Shown: in pieces, positions 19,011-27,809 of the stretch | How positions within the stretch are numbered: the first letter of the stretch is position 1 | How the letters are laid out: the number at the start of each line of letters is the position of its first letter | Assembly: GCA_024231855.1 (NCBI GenBank) | Contig: JAAEQD010000366.1 | Span: 1 to 64,000, forward strand | DNA length: 64,000 bases | From: Candidatus Zixiibacteriota bacterium | GTDB lineage: Bacteria > Zixibacteria > MSB-5A5 > UBA10806 > 4484-95 | Direction: 5' to 3' | Position numbers and translations under genes: made by a program | Notes under the pieces: model-generated | Database searches by the model: none | Told to the model about the DNA's origin: nothing | What the model saw: only the letters and a program-made list of their open reading frames with translations

Positions 19011-19197
19011 AGCGCCCCCTGAATCTAGTTCGGATTTCAACCTGGCCCCAAGTAAACTGAATCGAATTACGGCCCAAGCGAGTACAGGCGATTTTGTCAG
19101 CTTTGACCCAGCGTAGCACTATATTCCGGTGCACGCTGAGAAGCTTCGCAACTTCATCAACCGTTTTCGTCAATTTACCATCGGGCCAGGGGTTCAT
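19000..19197 (-). CDS. excisionase-family HTH_17 protein
   Basis: The 65-aa protein consists essentially of a MerR/excisionase-type winged helix (TVDEVAKLLSVHRNIVLRWV, then a wing ending in RLGRNSIQF). Small proteins of this type act as excisionases or regulators in integrative elements. It overlaps the next HTH gene by 11 bp, and the two precede the integrase in one transcription unit. Confidence 0.75.
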   Translation of the reverse strand: MNPWPDGKLTKTVDEVAKLLSVHRNIVLRWVKADKIACTRLGRNSIQFTWGQVEIRTRFRGRYAL

Positions 19198-19241
19198 CGT
19201 TACCTTCTTATGCCTGAATTATGCCTGATTTTTTATTTCGG

Positions 19242-19556
19242 TTAGTCTTCATCTTCATCGGTAAAACCCTCAATAATATCCGCATCAACAAGCCTCTGCA
19301 AAGCATCAGGATTCCCTCGGAAGTAAATTTGCAAGCATCCATCATCAAATTTGCATTTCATCTTGATTCCCGCACCGTTTTTATTCTCTAGTTCAATCGC
19401 CTTAGAAAGATTTACAAAATCGTCCGAGTAAGATTTGAAACAGCTTCCCACCTGCTTAAATAGTTTTACGGGGTCTGCATCAACTAATGAATAAGTATAA
19501 TAAATGTAAAAGCTGGCCGATTGATCTAAAATTAAACAGACTTCTTTTTCACCCAT
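19242..19556 (-). CDS. hypothetical acidic protein
   Basis: This 104-aa protein is not recognised. It is acidic, ends in FTDEDED and has no membrane segment or obvious motif. A clear AAAGGAG lies about 7 nt before the start. It is transcribed with the HTH genes towards the integrase. Confidence 0.6.
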   Translation of the reverse strand: MGEKEVCLILDQSASFYIYYTYSLVDADPVKLFKQVGSCFKSYSDDFVNLSKAIELENKNGAGIKMKCKFDDGCLQIYFRGNPDALQRLVDADIIEGFTDEDED

Positions 19557-19609
19557 TTTTGACTCCTTTTAAATTTAATTATTGCCTAAGTTACATCATC
19601 TTTAGATCA

Positions 19610-19647
19610 CCTCCCGGCCGCTATGGAGAAAACAACCGGGAGGTTTT
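19610..19647. other. GC-rich intercistronic hairpin
   Basis: CCTCCCGG (19610-19617) pairs with CCGGGAGG (19636-19643), followed on the plus strand by TTTT. It sits between two minus-strand genes. A terminator on the plus strand or a processing/attenuation element in the minus-strand message are both possible. Confidence 0.5.
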
Positions 19648-19667
19648 CGGAACGCCAGTAATCGTTC

Positions 19668-20150
19668 CTACTTTTTATCGCCTTCCTTCGTGTCTGATTC
19701 ATTGGCTAAAGCAAGCTTTACTTCTAAAAGAAGTTTCTTTGCCGAAACATAATGCTCCAAAAGTATTTCGTAATTAGGAAAGAGAACCGTGGAATAAGAT
19801 ATAGTTTCATGTAGATAATGTGGGAATTGTGGAAGCAAACTGAACATACTGCCAATGTAATCATGCCGGTCATAATAGACATCACAAGCGTAAGAATCAT
19901 ACTCTTCTACATCCGCAAGAGTTTTTGATTTTTGAGCCTTATCCCGCAACTCCTCCAGCTTTTTTATACAATACTTGTCGAACTGGGGAATATCCAGACA
20001 CAAGCCATCTGGCTCTTCAATATCGCAGGTATAAACTGCATCGGCTTTAAATGCCTCATCAACTCTGCGATTAATATAGTCTTGACCAACCTTATCTGAT
20101 TCGAAGTATGAATAGAGGGGAATATTAGGCTCTGATGTTTCATTTATCAT
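19668..20150 (-). CDS. hypothetical protein
   Basis: The 160-aa soluble protein has no motif I recognise. It is acidic and rich in tyrosine, with a helical C-terminus (EILLEHYVSAKKLLLEVKLA). It starts behind an AAAGGAC-like site and lies between two GC-rich hairpins in a minus-strand series of small island genes. Confidence 0.6.
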   Translation of the reverse strand: MINETSEPNIPLYSYFESDKVGQDYINRRVDEAFKADAVYTCDIEEPDGLCLDIPQFDKYCIKKLEELRDKAQKSKTLADVEEYDSYACDVYYDRHDYIGSMFSLLPQFPHYLHETISYSTVLFPNYEILLEHYVSAKKLLLEVKLALANESDTKEGDKK

Positions 20151-20174
20151 ATCTTTTTGTCCTTTCTTTATTAG

Positions 20175-20199
20175 CCCGGCGCCGCTTCTCGGCGCCGGG
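20175..20199. other. GC-rich intercistronic hairpin
   Basis: CCCGGCGCCG (20175-20184) pairs perfectly with CGGCGCCGGG (20190-20199) around a 5-nt loop. It lies 16 bp after the coiled-coil gene's stop and just before the ribosome site of the next gene. It has no T tract on the minus strand, so it may be an attenuator or mRNA stabiliser. Confidence 0.6.
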
Positions 20200-20214
20200 G
20201 TTAAAGGTTATCGG

Positions 20215-20757
20215 TTATTTGCTTGATTTTGCTGCCGGGACTTCTTTCTTAGTACTAGTTGAGTCATCAGGCTCTTTATCCTCAGCCTCAAGGGCATCAA
20301 GCTCCGCGGCCCTTTGCGCGAGAAGTTGCTTCTGGCGTCCTTGCGCCTTCTTCAGGTTTTCCTTATGAATCTTAAGCTCGGCTTCAAGCTTATTTTTCTC
20401 GCCACGAAGGCTATAATCCTCGGCAGACGATGGGACGCTTTCTAAGAGAGCCTTGACTGACCTTAATTTTCGCTCTTTCGAACGAATAGATTCAGGAAGC
20501 CTTTTTAGATTGGAATTCACAATTCCGAGCTGGTCTGTGTCAGCCAAGGATTTTTTTGATTTACTTCGTGCCGACCTTTGGGATGCTGCAACTTTTTGAA
20601 TGTATTTAGTCCATTCCTCAAGATATATGTGCGGTATCCCGGCAATATCAAGAAGGATGCCGGCTTTTGATGCTTCATCAGCTGTCCTCTTGGGATCAGG
20701 GTAACCATGCGTTTCGCATAGTTGTTTTATTGATATAACTGTAGAAGGAGTATTCAA
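20215..20757 (-). CDS. hypothetical coiled-coil protein
   Basis: The 180-aa protein has a short HTH-like N-terminus (VISIKQLCETHGYPDPKRTA), then a long charged coiled coil (about residues 85-150) and a disordered lysine/serine tail. Family unknown. It resembles accessory DNA-associated proteins of phages and islands, but no function can be assigned. It heads the three-gene minus-strand run after a 411-bp spacer. Confidence 0.6.
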   Translation of the reverse strand: MNTPSTVISIKQLCETHGYPDPKRTADEASKAGILLDIAGIPHIYLEEWTKYIQKVAASQRSARSKSKKSLADTDQLGIVNSNLKRLPESIRSKERKLRSVKALLESVPSSAEDYSLRGEKNKLEAELKIHKENLKKAQGRQKQLLAQRAAELDALEAEDKEPDDSTSTKKEVPAAKSSK

Positions 20758-21168
20758 AATACCTCCTATGTTTAAAGTTAGAATTATATTATCTCATCTG
20801 CTTGACAGCAGAAACGGTTTGTTATGGATTGCCTCCTTCCGGCCGTCCGGGCTGGCTGATCAACGCCAGCTCGGGTGGAGCCTTTTTTTGATTTGTAAAT
20901 TCTGAGCTTGAGCACTCATTATTTTTTCATTATCACAACTATTTTTGCTTCCAGGCTTTGCTGGGATGGCTATGTCCCCTATAGGGATTTGGTTATGTTT
21001 AACCGAAAAGATGAAATAAAATCGCTTGTATCCAAAAAAACGAGGCTAAACCTATGATATTAAATAAGATTGGGTATTAAAATACTTGAAAAAAAATGTA
21101 CGGAGAGTGATTTACTTGAAAGTTGGCGTTAACCTTCACAGTTAACGTTAACCATTAGAAAATATTTT
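20758..21168. other. intergenic region with hairpin and GTTAAC repeats
   Basis: No gene is supported. A GC-rich inverted repeat (CTGGCTGATCAACGCCAG, near 20850-20870) is followed on the plus strand by a T tract. Near 21126-21150 are three GTTAAC hexamers, two of them forming the palindrome GTTAACGTTAAC, just past the stop of the 656-aa gene. Confidence 0.45.
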
Positions 21169-23139
21169 TTAGAATTTTACAGACAAGGTAAATCTAATTT
21201 TATAGGAGCCAGATTTGTCGTATTCGGTTATAGGTTTGCCACTGATATCAAAATATGATTTTAACAATCCTCGGAGTTCCGATACTTTGGTTTTAAGTGT
21301 TTTGGGACCATATTTATATATCTCATGGACATGAGTTCCCATTTTCATGGTCAGGGCTTCATCATCATCTCTTTGGGCATATGATTTTAATATCGAGGGA
21401 GAAATTTCATTCCCTGGCATTATTCCAAAAAGTTTAAGTAGCTCCCATAATGCTCCCGGGGGTACATTAACACCCTTGCCTCGTCCCGGAGAAAATCCCA
21501 TTTTTGTATAGTGGATTTTTGGTTTAGTAACCTTGCCATAAGTAATGTTTGCCCATTCTTCATTAAATATATTTATTTTCAACTGGCCCCATGTAGCCCC
21601 TGGTGGAGTTGGCAATTTATCTAATAATACATGATTTTTTTTGTTAGGCTTATGTTGGTTGACATGTTTATCTTCAGATGCTATCGGGCTATCGACGCTC
21701 ATTTCTGAGTGGGGTATTTCTAATTCAGCGAATAAGTCCGCTGGCGCCGATAATCCATTGGCAGGTATTTTCTCCATGAACGTCCTGATCGTTTCAGGAT
21801 CAAAATCCCATTCGCTTTTTTCTTTGTTGAAATATCGAAGTGCGTAGTATAAATATGGTTTATAAAGAATTTCATCTATTTCAATTATGTCATAAGGCTC
21901 TAAAGGATGATTTTGAATATACTTTTTGAATTTATGATTTGATGATAGTTTTATAAGATCATTAAAAGTTTTTTGATTTTCATTTTCAAGCTTGGCTAAT
22001 TCATTGTTAGTCTTATTGATGGAGTTGTCTCTGAGCTTTGCTCTAAAATCCACAGGATTTTTAATATATTTGATCCGTTGAAAATGATTAAGATGGATGT
22101 ATTTCGTTACATATTCGTCAATTTCAGCTTTTAATTGTTCATCGTTCAATTCCCAATTTTCAATTGTAAACCAATATTGGATTAGAATTGATGGGAATCC
22201 AATTGTGCCTTTATATTTCAACTCGTCCATGCACATCGACATTTCTATTAACATTAAAAGCGGGAGGTCATTTTTGACATACCTTATAGGATATAAATAA
22301 AGAACCTGTTTGGGAGAACTACAATATAAATCTGGCCGTATACTAATATCTGAAGAATTTAATATTTTTTCGAATGTATCTTCAATTATAAATACAAATT
22401 TGTGAAAATGTGAAATACAAAAAGGACCAATTGCGGGATTATCGTCGTTCCCATTTAAAGACCTGAGCACGGTTCGCTGAAAATGCAAAGGCGCTTTGCT
22501 GAAATTATACACATAGATCACTTCTCGCCATTTGTTTTCCTTAGAAATATTTAACAAATGTATATCTAGCTCATTTTCGTTAGTACTGTTGTTGCTTAAT
22601 TGAGTTAATTTAGAAGATAATTCTAAGGCCGATATTTCTAATCGGTCTAGCATGACATAACCTATAAATTGATCGCTTCTGGAACCTTTCTCCGCAAAAA
22701 CAAATCCGTGTGTCTGTGAAGTAAATAAATATTCCAAATTGAGATACACGTCGTTAGCAAATTGAATATTTGTAATACATTTGTAATTATTGAAATATTT
22801 TTTCGTAAAATATATGAATTTAAGCAATTCAGATTCAGACGGCAAACCTGGTTCTATGTCCAAATCATATAGCAGATTACGAAATTCTACTTCATTAAAT
22901 TTACTTTTTAATTTCCTTGACGGATCCCAATTTTGAATCAATACGATTTTCAACAAGGTACTCCAGGTAAGCACACATCCTATTAACATACTATAGTCCT
23001 TGGCGAGATTTCCAGGACATTCCGGCGGATCAACCGGTTCAAGACAATCTCTCAGAACTTCTCGGGAGGGATCAATTTTCGCCTTCTTACAGATGTATTC
23101 TATATACTTTTCTAAATCGAATTTTTTTGCTTTTGTCAT
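21169..23139 (-). CDS. large hypothetical protein with C-terminal PPGA-W motifs
   Basis: The 656-aa protein is not recognised over its first 500 residues, which are helical and lack nuclease or NTPase motifs I can see. The C-terminal region has a pattern I recall from several bacterial proteins of unknown function: PPGATWGQLKI, then HYTKMGFSPGR, then PPGALWELLKLFG, followed by a winged-helix-like end (KTKVSELRGLLKSYFDI). DNA binding by this tail is possible. Codon use is very AT-rich. It is separated from its neighbours by long spacers, as an independent cargo gene would be. Confidence 0.65.
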   Translation of the reverse strand: MTKAKKFDLEKYIEYICKKAKIDPSREVLRDCLEPVDPPECPGNLAKDYSMLIGCVLTWSTLLKIVLIQNWDPSRKLKSKFNEVEFRNLLYDLDIEPGLPSESELLKFIYFTKKYFNNYKCITNIQFANDVYLNLEYLFTSQTHGFVFAEKGSRSDQFIGYVMLDRLEISALELSSKLTQLSNNSTNENELDIHLLNISKENKWREVIYVYNFSKAPLHFQRTVLRSLNGNDDNPAIGPFCISHFHKFVFIIEDTFEKILNSSDISIRPDLYCSSPKQVLYLYPIRYVKNDLPLLMLIEMSMCMDELKYKGTIGFPSILIQYWFTIENWELNDEQLKAEIDEYVTKYIHLNHFQRIKYIKNPVDFRAKLRDNSINKTNNELAKLENENQKTFNDLIKLSSNHKFKKYIQNHPLEPYDIIEIDEILYKPYLYYALRYFNKEKSEWDFDPETIRTFMEKIPANGLSAPADLFAELEIPHSEMSVDSPIASEDKHVNQHKPNKKNHVLLDKLPTPPGATWGQLKINIFNEEWANITYGKVTKPKIHYTKMGFSPGRGKGVNVPPGALWELLKLFGIMPGNEISPSILKSYAQRDDDEALTMKMGTHVHEIYKYGPKTLKTKVSELRGLLKSYFDISGKPITEYDKSGSYKIRFTLSVKF

Positions 23140-23944
23140 AATATTATTTTAGATAATCATTACAAAATTGTAAAGATGATTATATCAAAGCTATCCATTT
23201 ATTGATCCGCTATATACGGAAGATTATAATATCGAAGTGATTTTTTCAACTTCACATCAAAGGCCTCTAAGCCACGATTGTAGGCTGGTTGGCAATTTGC
23301 TCGGTGGTTAGTTCGATTTACCCGACTTGTAATCCCAAGTATACCAGCGACTTATGAATATCGGGCCGAGGTCCAAGCAAACCTAACGATCTACCAACGA
23401 GTTACAGGAGTTGCCGACCCGATCCTAGGTACCCCAGATATTTTGGGCCGCTCAGTGGCAATCCTGGGCTTTCTGCCGAAGATACAGGATCCGAAGGTAA
23501 ACAGAAGATTTTAATCACGCCTACCCATAATAATCCCCAAAATAACTGCAGAAAAATTTGAAATGGCCGCTAGATTTTCGTACACTATTTATAGAGATAT
23601 TAACGCCTGAAGAGCTAAACTCGCAAGAACGGGTCAGCCATAATAGTAGGGTATTTAGCTCTGGCGATAACCATGAATTCGAATTCCAAACCAAAATTAT
23701 TTTTCGAGACACAAGCTACAGCAGAGGATATGTTTATCCGTTTCCAGATTGATTTTTAACGGCTACAGCACGAAAAAAATTAATAAAAGACAAAATAGTC
23801 CTTGACTTTCTCCTCCAGAAATCGTAAATTAAGATATCCTTACTAGGCTTTAACGCCTGTCATCCAATCATGCAACATCCAAATATTGATTCTGACGCCA
23901 ATATCGGCGTCGGACGTTAATTTCTAACCAAAATAACGATCAAA
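23140..23944. other. 805-bp intergenic region between divergent modules
   Basis: The region separates the minus-strand integrase side from the plus-strand replication module. Short frames on both strands between 23,521 and 23,752 have no ribosome site and are not called. It contains a promoter at 23,802-23,830 and an inverted repeat GACGCC/GGCGTC near 23,893-23,912, possibly an operator. Confidence 0.5.
23802..23830 (+). promoter_or_regulatory. promoter for the replication module
   Basis: TTGACT (23802-23807), a 17-bp spacer and TAAATT (23825-23830) form a good housekeeping-type promoter about 115 bp before the first replication-module gene. Confidence 0.6.
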
Positions 23945-24226
23945 ATGACAACTACAATCAGCACAGACGACTTTTATTTGGCGGCCTATCTTTTAGTAAA
24001 TGATATTCCGCTGACTGGGCATAGCCGAGCTGACAACAAATCAACATTCGAATTTATGGGTGACAACCTGGATGATCTCTTGAATAATTATTATCAGGGG
24101 AAAGCGATGGTATCCCCAGTGAAATATGCCCGAGGAATCAGGAGCTTAAAAGCCCTGATGTACAACAACACAACATTACAACCAACAACTAATTATGAGC
24201 AATCAGAAGCAAAAGGACTTAAATGA
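23945..24226 (+). CDS. DUF5659-like phage/island protein
   Basis: The 93-aa protein has the DUF5659 pattern: DDFYLAAYLLVNDIPLTG near the N-terminus, a central FEFMGDN strand and YARGIRSLKALMY. Members are small proteins found in phages and islands beside replication primases; their function is not established. Its end overlaps the primase-helicase gene by 32 bp in another frame, so the two are co-transcribed. Confidence 0.7.
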   Translation: MTTTISTDDFYLAAYLLVNDIPLTGHSRADNKSTFEFMGDNLDDLLNNYYQGKAMVSPVKYARGIRSLKALMYNNTTLQPTTNYEQSEAKGLK

Positions 24227-26225
24227 GACAATAGAATTGTCATTGGCGCCAAAGAATCTCGACGTCAAACAGAACGTACGATTTGAAGCTAAACATGTAA
24301 GAATTAAGGATCTCGAAAATACATTTAAAACACACAATTACTCGCCGATTATCTGGAGCGATGGCTACCGAAGCAGTGATAAATTCAAATATGCTACGGG
24401 CTTTGTCGTAGATATCGACAAGGGATTAACAATTGAGGATGCTGAAGTTAAATTACAGCAGCTACAACTCAATTATTTCATCATTCCCAGTAAACGGCAT
24501 ACCCCTGAAAATCACCGATTTCATATACTTCTGTTTTTCAATTATCCAGTTTACTCCGTTAATACCTATAAAGAAGTATCAGACCATATAGCATCATCAT
24601 TATTCCCGGAAACGGATGACTCCACACTCGATGCGGCAAGATTCCTATTCGGATCACCGGATCATGTTAAAGTGTCATCATTTTATGAGGGTGCGGATTT
24701 TGATGTTCTGGAGCTTGGCGAGTTATGGGATGATACACTCGTTAGCACCGACTCGAAAGACCAGGAAATACGCGTCTCGGAGATTGTAGATAAAACAAGT
24801 ATATATTGTCCGTTCCATAACGATAATAGCCACTCCGCCTTCATAGAATACTCCAAGAAATCAGACAACTGGTTCATCCGATGTACAGCATGTGCTCGCA
24901 CCTTTTGGAAATACAAACGACTGCAATCCTTGAATGAAAAATGCGAACCGTATTGGTCCTACGGTACGGAAGTATATGAACTAGGTATTGTAAATGATGA
25001 ATTTTACATTGAGAAGATTGGCAGGCCGAAATTCCATATATTAACAAGGACAGATGATAGCCAGGGCGAAAAGGCAAGAGCCTTCAAACACTTGGTGGAC
25101 AATAAACATATTAGCCACATTAGCAGGATCGACTACCTGGGTGATATCGACGCCGTGCAGTCATATCATACCGTAAAGCTAAATGATGGTATAATCGAGG
25201 TTCACCATGCTCCAATTCCGACAAATATCAAGGACAACAACTTCATTGAGAATTATCTAGATGACCGATTTGGCCAGCACAAGCAATTTATAAAAGAATA
25301 CATGGCCGTATTGTCTTATACGAATTATCAGAAGCTGCCAACCCTGATATTTAAAGGACCACGCGGCAACGGGAAATCGACGTTTGCTGAAATCCTTGGA
25401 GAAATATATCATCCTCTTACTTACGAATGGCATGGACATGAGGAAACGTTTACATATGAGGTAGAGAAGAAGTTGTTGATTGTCGAGGAAAACGAATCGA
25501 CGAAGATGTCCCAATATAAAACTCTGAAAAAATATACCGGTCAGAAATACGCTACTGTAAATAAGAAATTTAAAGACCCGTATAAAGTTAAAAATAACAT
25601 GAATATTATCCTGCTTACCAATGAATCTATTCCTCTATACGTATCCAGGGAGGAAATGCCGTCTGATGAGTACAACAACCAGTTTTTTGTTTTTGAATTT
25701 CCACCAATTCAGAAAGCTATGGATCCCAAGATTCAGGAGAAGATATTGAATCGCCTGGGGCATTATATACGGACTGAGCTTAAATCAGTTTATGATACTA
25801 TTCAAAACGCTGGTTACAGGTACAGCATACAGGTGCCAATAACGAATGAGGAAAAAGCGCTTTTTAGAGATAACGTTACAGATGTTGAGGCTGATTCAGA
25901 TCTCTTGATTCAAAGAATCATTGAAAAACGTTCTTCACCTATTGATTGGAATGAATACGCAATATTTATAGATAGCGGTTACTTGCCGATTGCCATACTG
26001 CGCGAATTTCGTGATACACGCAACAACTACAACCGCATAATCAAAAATCTTAAAAAACGAAAATTCATAACGGGAGAACAGCAGAGAAAACAATTCGGCA
26101 AGAAGCGACAGTATTGCTATGAGATGACTGATAAGCTTATTAAAGTTATCAACGATGGCAGAGATGAGAATCTAACTAGTACCGCTAAAAGTGGCCAAGA
26201 TTCTGCCCAAAAAGATTTGTTCTAA
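24195..26225 (+). CDS. primase-helicase replication protein
   Basis: The 676-aa protein combines an N-terminal primase-like region (VVDIDKG acidic pair near residue 78 and HTPENHRFHILLFF near 108), a zinc-binding segment (YCPFHND near 205 and RCTACARTF near 230), and a C-terminal SF3-type helicase: Walker A GPRGNGKST near 386, Walker B KKLLIVEENES near 425 and motif C MNIILLTNES. This is the layout of phage, plasmid and satellite initiator proteins that prime and unwind their own origin. It implies the island can replicate after excision. Confidence 0.85.
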   Translation: MSNQKQKDLNETIELSLAPKNLDVKQNVRFEAKHVRIKDLENTFKTHNYSPIIWSDGYRSSDKFKYATGFVVDIDKGLTIEDAEVKLQQLQLNYFIIPSKRHTPENHRFHILLFFNYPVYSVNTYKEVSDHIASSLFPETDDSTLDAARFLFGSPDHVKVSSFYEGADFDVLELGELWDDTLVSTDSKDQEIRVSEIVDKTSIYCPFHNDNSHSAFIEYSKKSDNWFIRCTACARTFWKYKRLQSLNEKCEPYWSYGTEVYELGIVNDEFYIEKIGRPKFHILTRTDDSQGEKARAFKHLVDNKHISHISRIDYLGDIDAVQSYHTVKLNDGIIEVHHAPIPTNIKDNNFIENYLDDRFGQHKQFIKEYMAVLSYTNYQKLPTLIFKGPRGNGKSTFAEILGEIYHPLTYEWHGHEETFTYEVEKKLLIVEENESTKMSQYKTLKKYTGQKYATVNKKFKDPYKVKNNMNIILLTNESIPLYVSREEMPSDEYNNQFFVFEFPPIQKAMDPKIQEKILNRLGHYIRTELKSVYDTIQNAGYRYSIQVPITNEEKALFRDNVTDVEADSDLLIQRIIEKRSSPIDWNEYAIFIDSGYLPIAILREFRDTRNNYNRIIKNLKKRKFITGEQQRKQFGKKRQYCYEMTDKLIKVINDGRDENLTSTAKSGQDSAQKDLF

Positions 26226-26502
26226 GTATATGATGTGCAATGGTTTATCAGAAAAGTGGCCGAAAGTGGCCAGAAATGTGCCCGTAAATATTCCGTGTAA
26301 GCATATAGACCACAATAGATTGCCTACGATGGCCAGGTTTTTCTGTGTAATAGGGATATATTTTGTTTTTTATATAGAGGTATATAAGTAAATAATATGG
26401 ATTTTCCTGATCTTTATGGGCATTGTGGGCAATCCAAAGGGATGTAATAAGTTATAGCGAATTTTTACGGGCACGAAATTGGCCATTATGGGCACAAAGG
26501 AG
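26187..26502 (+). repeat. short repeats downstream of primase-helicase, candidate origin
   Basis: AAAGTGGCC-type repeats occur at 26187-26196, 26252-26261 and 26263-26271, with a degenerate AAATGTGCCC at 26274. A second family, GGGCA, recurs about four times between 26,419 and 26,497. The 285-bp spacer is otherwise AT-rich and gene-free. Placement just after an initiator gene suggests iterons of a replication origin; this is inference. Confidence 0.4.
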
Positions 26503-26510
26503 GTAATAAT

Positions 26511-26765
26511 ATGAATAAAAGAGAGAAGTTAATGAAGTTGAAAAAGTGGAAAGAGCGGAAAGATAAAGAAAACCAGTCGGTACGATTAGATGAGGAAGAA
26601 CCAGAAACAAACAAAAATGAAGATTCTGCTTTTTTGCGCGAGATTCAGCAGGTTGATAAGGAAATTGGAGATTTTATGAAGAAGCAGGCATCCCGGCGAG
26701 CCAGACAAAAAATATATTTAAACCTAAAGGAGGTATTTAAAAATGGCAGAAACAGAAGTAATTAA
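26511..26765 (+). CDS. small highly charged hypothetical protein
   Basis: The 84-aa protein is rich in lysine, arginine and glutamate and predicted helical throughout. It has an excellent ribosome site (AAAGGAGGT) and overlaps the next gene by 23 bp. Family unknown; it resembles small accessory proteins of phage replication regions. Confidence 0.65.
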   Translation: MNKREKLMKLKKWKERKDKENQSVRLDEEEPETNKNEDSAFLREIQQVDKEIGDFMKKQASRRARQKIYLNLKEVFKNGRNRSN

Positions 26766-27033
26766 GATGCGAAGGGTCCGCACACACACGAAGACGTGGG
26801 ACTTACTTCGAAGACATAGCTTGGAAGAAGTGCAAAAAGCTCATTACGATCATGGGATTTATAAGGCGGCAAAAGAACTAGGCTGCGATCCAAGTATCAT
26901 AAGATATTTGGCTTTGCGCGAGCGGTGGAAACGTATTCTTCCTCCGCATTTAGTAAAAGCCTATAATGCTGGAAGGTGGAATAATTTTCGCACTAACTTT
27001 AAACCAGGCTCAGATGAGTCTCTAAAATCATGA
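26743..27033 (+). CDS. small HTH protein
   Basis: The 96-aa basic protein contains a helix-turn-helix-like segment (IYKAAKELGCDPSIIRYLAL) in its middle, similar to homeodomain-like HTHs in phage terminase small subunits and regulators. It has its own AAAGGAGGT site inside the preceding gene and overlaps the next gene by 4 bp. Function is unassigned. Confidence 0.65.
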   Translation: MAETEVIKMRRVRTHTKTWDLLRRHSLEEVQKAHYDHGIYKAAKELGCDPSIIRYLALRERWKRILPPHLVKAYNAGRWNNFRTNFKPGSDESLKS

Positions 27034-27491
27034 TTATAAGATTAGATAACAAACCGTATTATTTAGCAGAAATAGACCAAATATATACCGCATGGTGGCC
27101 AGTAAACTTCAATATCGGAACGTTTTCTATAAATTATCTTAGAAAAAAGCTCGGCCAGATTAATCCTCAAATCTTAGAAGATATTCAAACGGATTATGCA
27201 AAGTATTTAAATTCTGACTATAATAAAGAAGAAGATGATTACGAGCATTACTGCTTAAGTATGGGTAATGTAGATTACAGGTTTCACCTAATTGACCAAA
27301 TAGGTAGCCAGGTATGCGTCTATATGGAAAAAGAATTGTATACTCTCGGTGATTTCCGGCCTGAGGGCTATGCCTGTGCGCACATAAGCGCCTATGACAG
27401 CCCAGAAGAAGTCCAGATTAAACTGTTTGACCACCGTTACTCGTTCGGAGTAGCAATGAAAATGCTACTGGACAGAATCTGTGACTGGTAA
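27030..27491 (+). CDS. hypothetical protein
   Basis: The 153-aa acidic, aromatic-rich protein is not recognised. It starts in an ATGA overlap with the preceding HTH gene and ends the plus-strand replication operon, 14 bp before a strong terminator. Translational coupling is likely. Confidence 0.65.
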   Translation: MIIRLDNKPYYLAEIDQIYTAWWPVNFNIGTFSINYLRKKLGQINPQILEDIQTDYAKYLNSDYNKEEDDYEHYCLSMGNVDYRFHLIDQIGSQVCVYMEKELYTLGDFRPEGYACAHISAYDSPEEVQIKLFDHRYSFGVAMKMLLDRICDW

Positions 27492-27505
27492 CAAACCAAC
27501 GAACG

Positions 27506-27532
27506 AACGCCCTGCTTGCGGGGCGTTTTTTT
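27506..27532 (+). terminator. rho-independent terminator of the replication operon
   Basis: AACGCCC (27506-27512) pairs with GGGCGTT (27521-27527) around an 8-nt loop and runs into a seven-T tract. Confidence 0.9.
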
Positions 27533-27589
27533 ATAATAGAAATCTTGAATGCAATTATGGGATTGGGATACCAATACGCAATTTTAAAG

Positions 27590-27636
27590 AATTATGGCTT
27601 TAGAATATGGCAATTGCCAATCCTAAAGCCATAATT
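27590..27636. repeat. nested palindrome upstream of the defence operon
   Basis: A perfect 14-bp inverted repeat (AATTATGGCTTTAG at 27590-27603 with its complement at 27623-27636) encloses a 12-bp palindrome (TGGCAATTGCCA, 27608-27619) with almost the same centre. It lies between the terminator at 27,532 and the defence-operon promoter, so it could be a regulator site or a further barrier to read-through. Confidence 0.6.
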
Positions 27637-27688
27637 AATATGTATTTAATTTATAAAAAACTTGACTTGTTGACCGGTTGTACGTCAT

Positions 27689-27711
27689 TATAAGTTAGAT
27701 GGCTATCGCCA
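27689..27711 (+). promoter_or_regulatory. probable promoter/operator of the ssp operon
   Basis: TATAAG (27689-27694) is followed after 5 bp by TGGCTATCGCCA (27700-27711), an inverted repeat with TGGC/GCCA arms. A TTGTTG 16 bp upstream could be the -35 element. The same -10 plus palindrome layout recurs at four other island promoters. Confidence 0.45.
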
Positions 27712-27809
27712 GAGAAATTCATGGCGAATTAAGCTATTGTCCTGCTCATTTTGCGCAAGATATGAGCGTTGGCAAAGTGTATAAAACTCTTATATCATTA
27801 AGGAATTAA

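Noticed and set aside
23521-23752. Opposed short frames in the 805-bp gap
   Set aside because: No ribosome sites and no protein-like pattern; they overlap each other on opposite strands.
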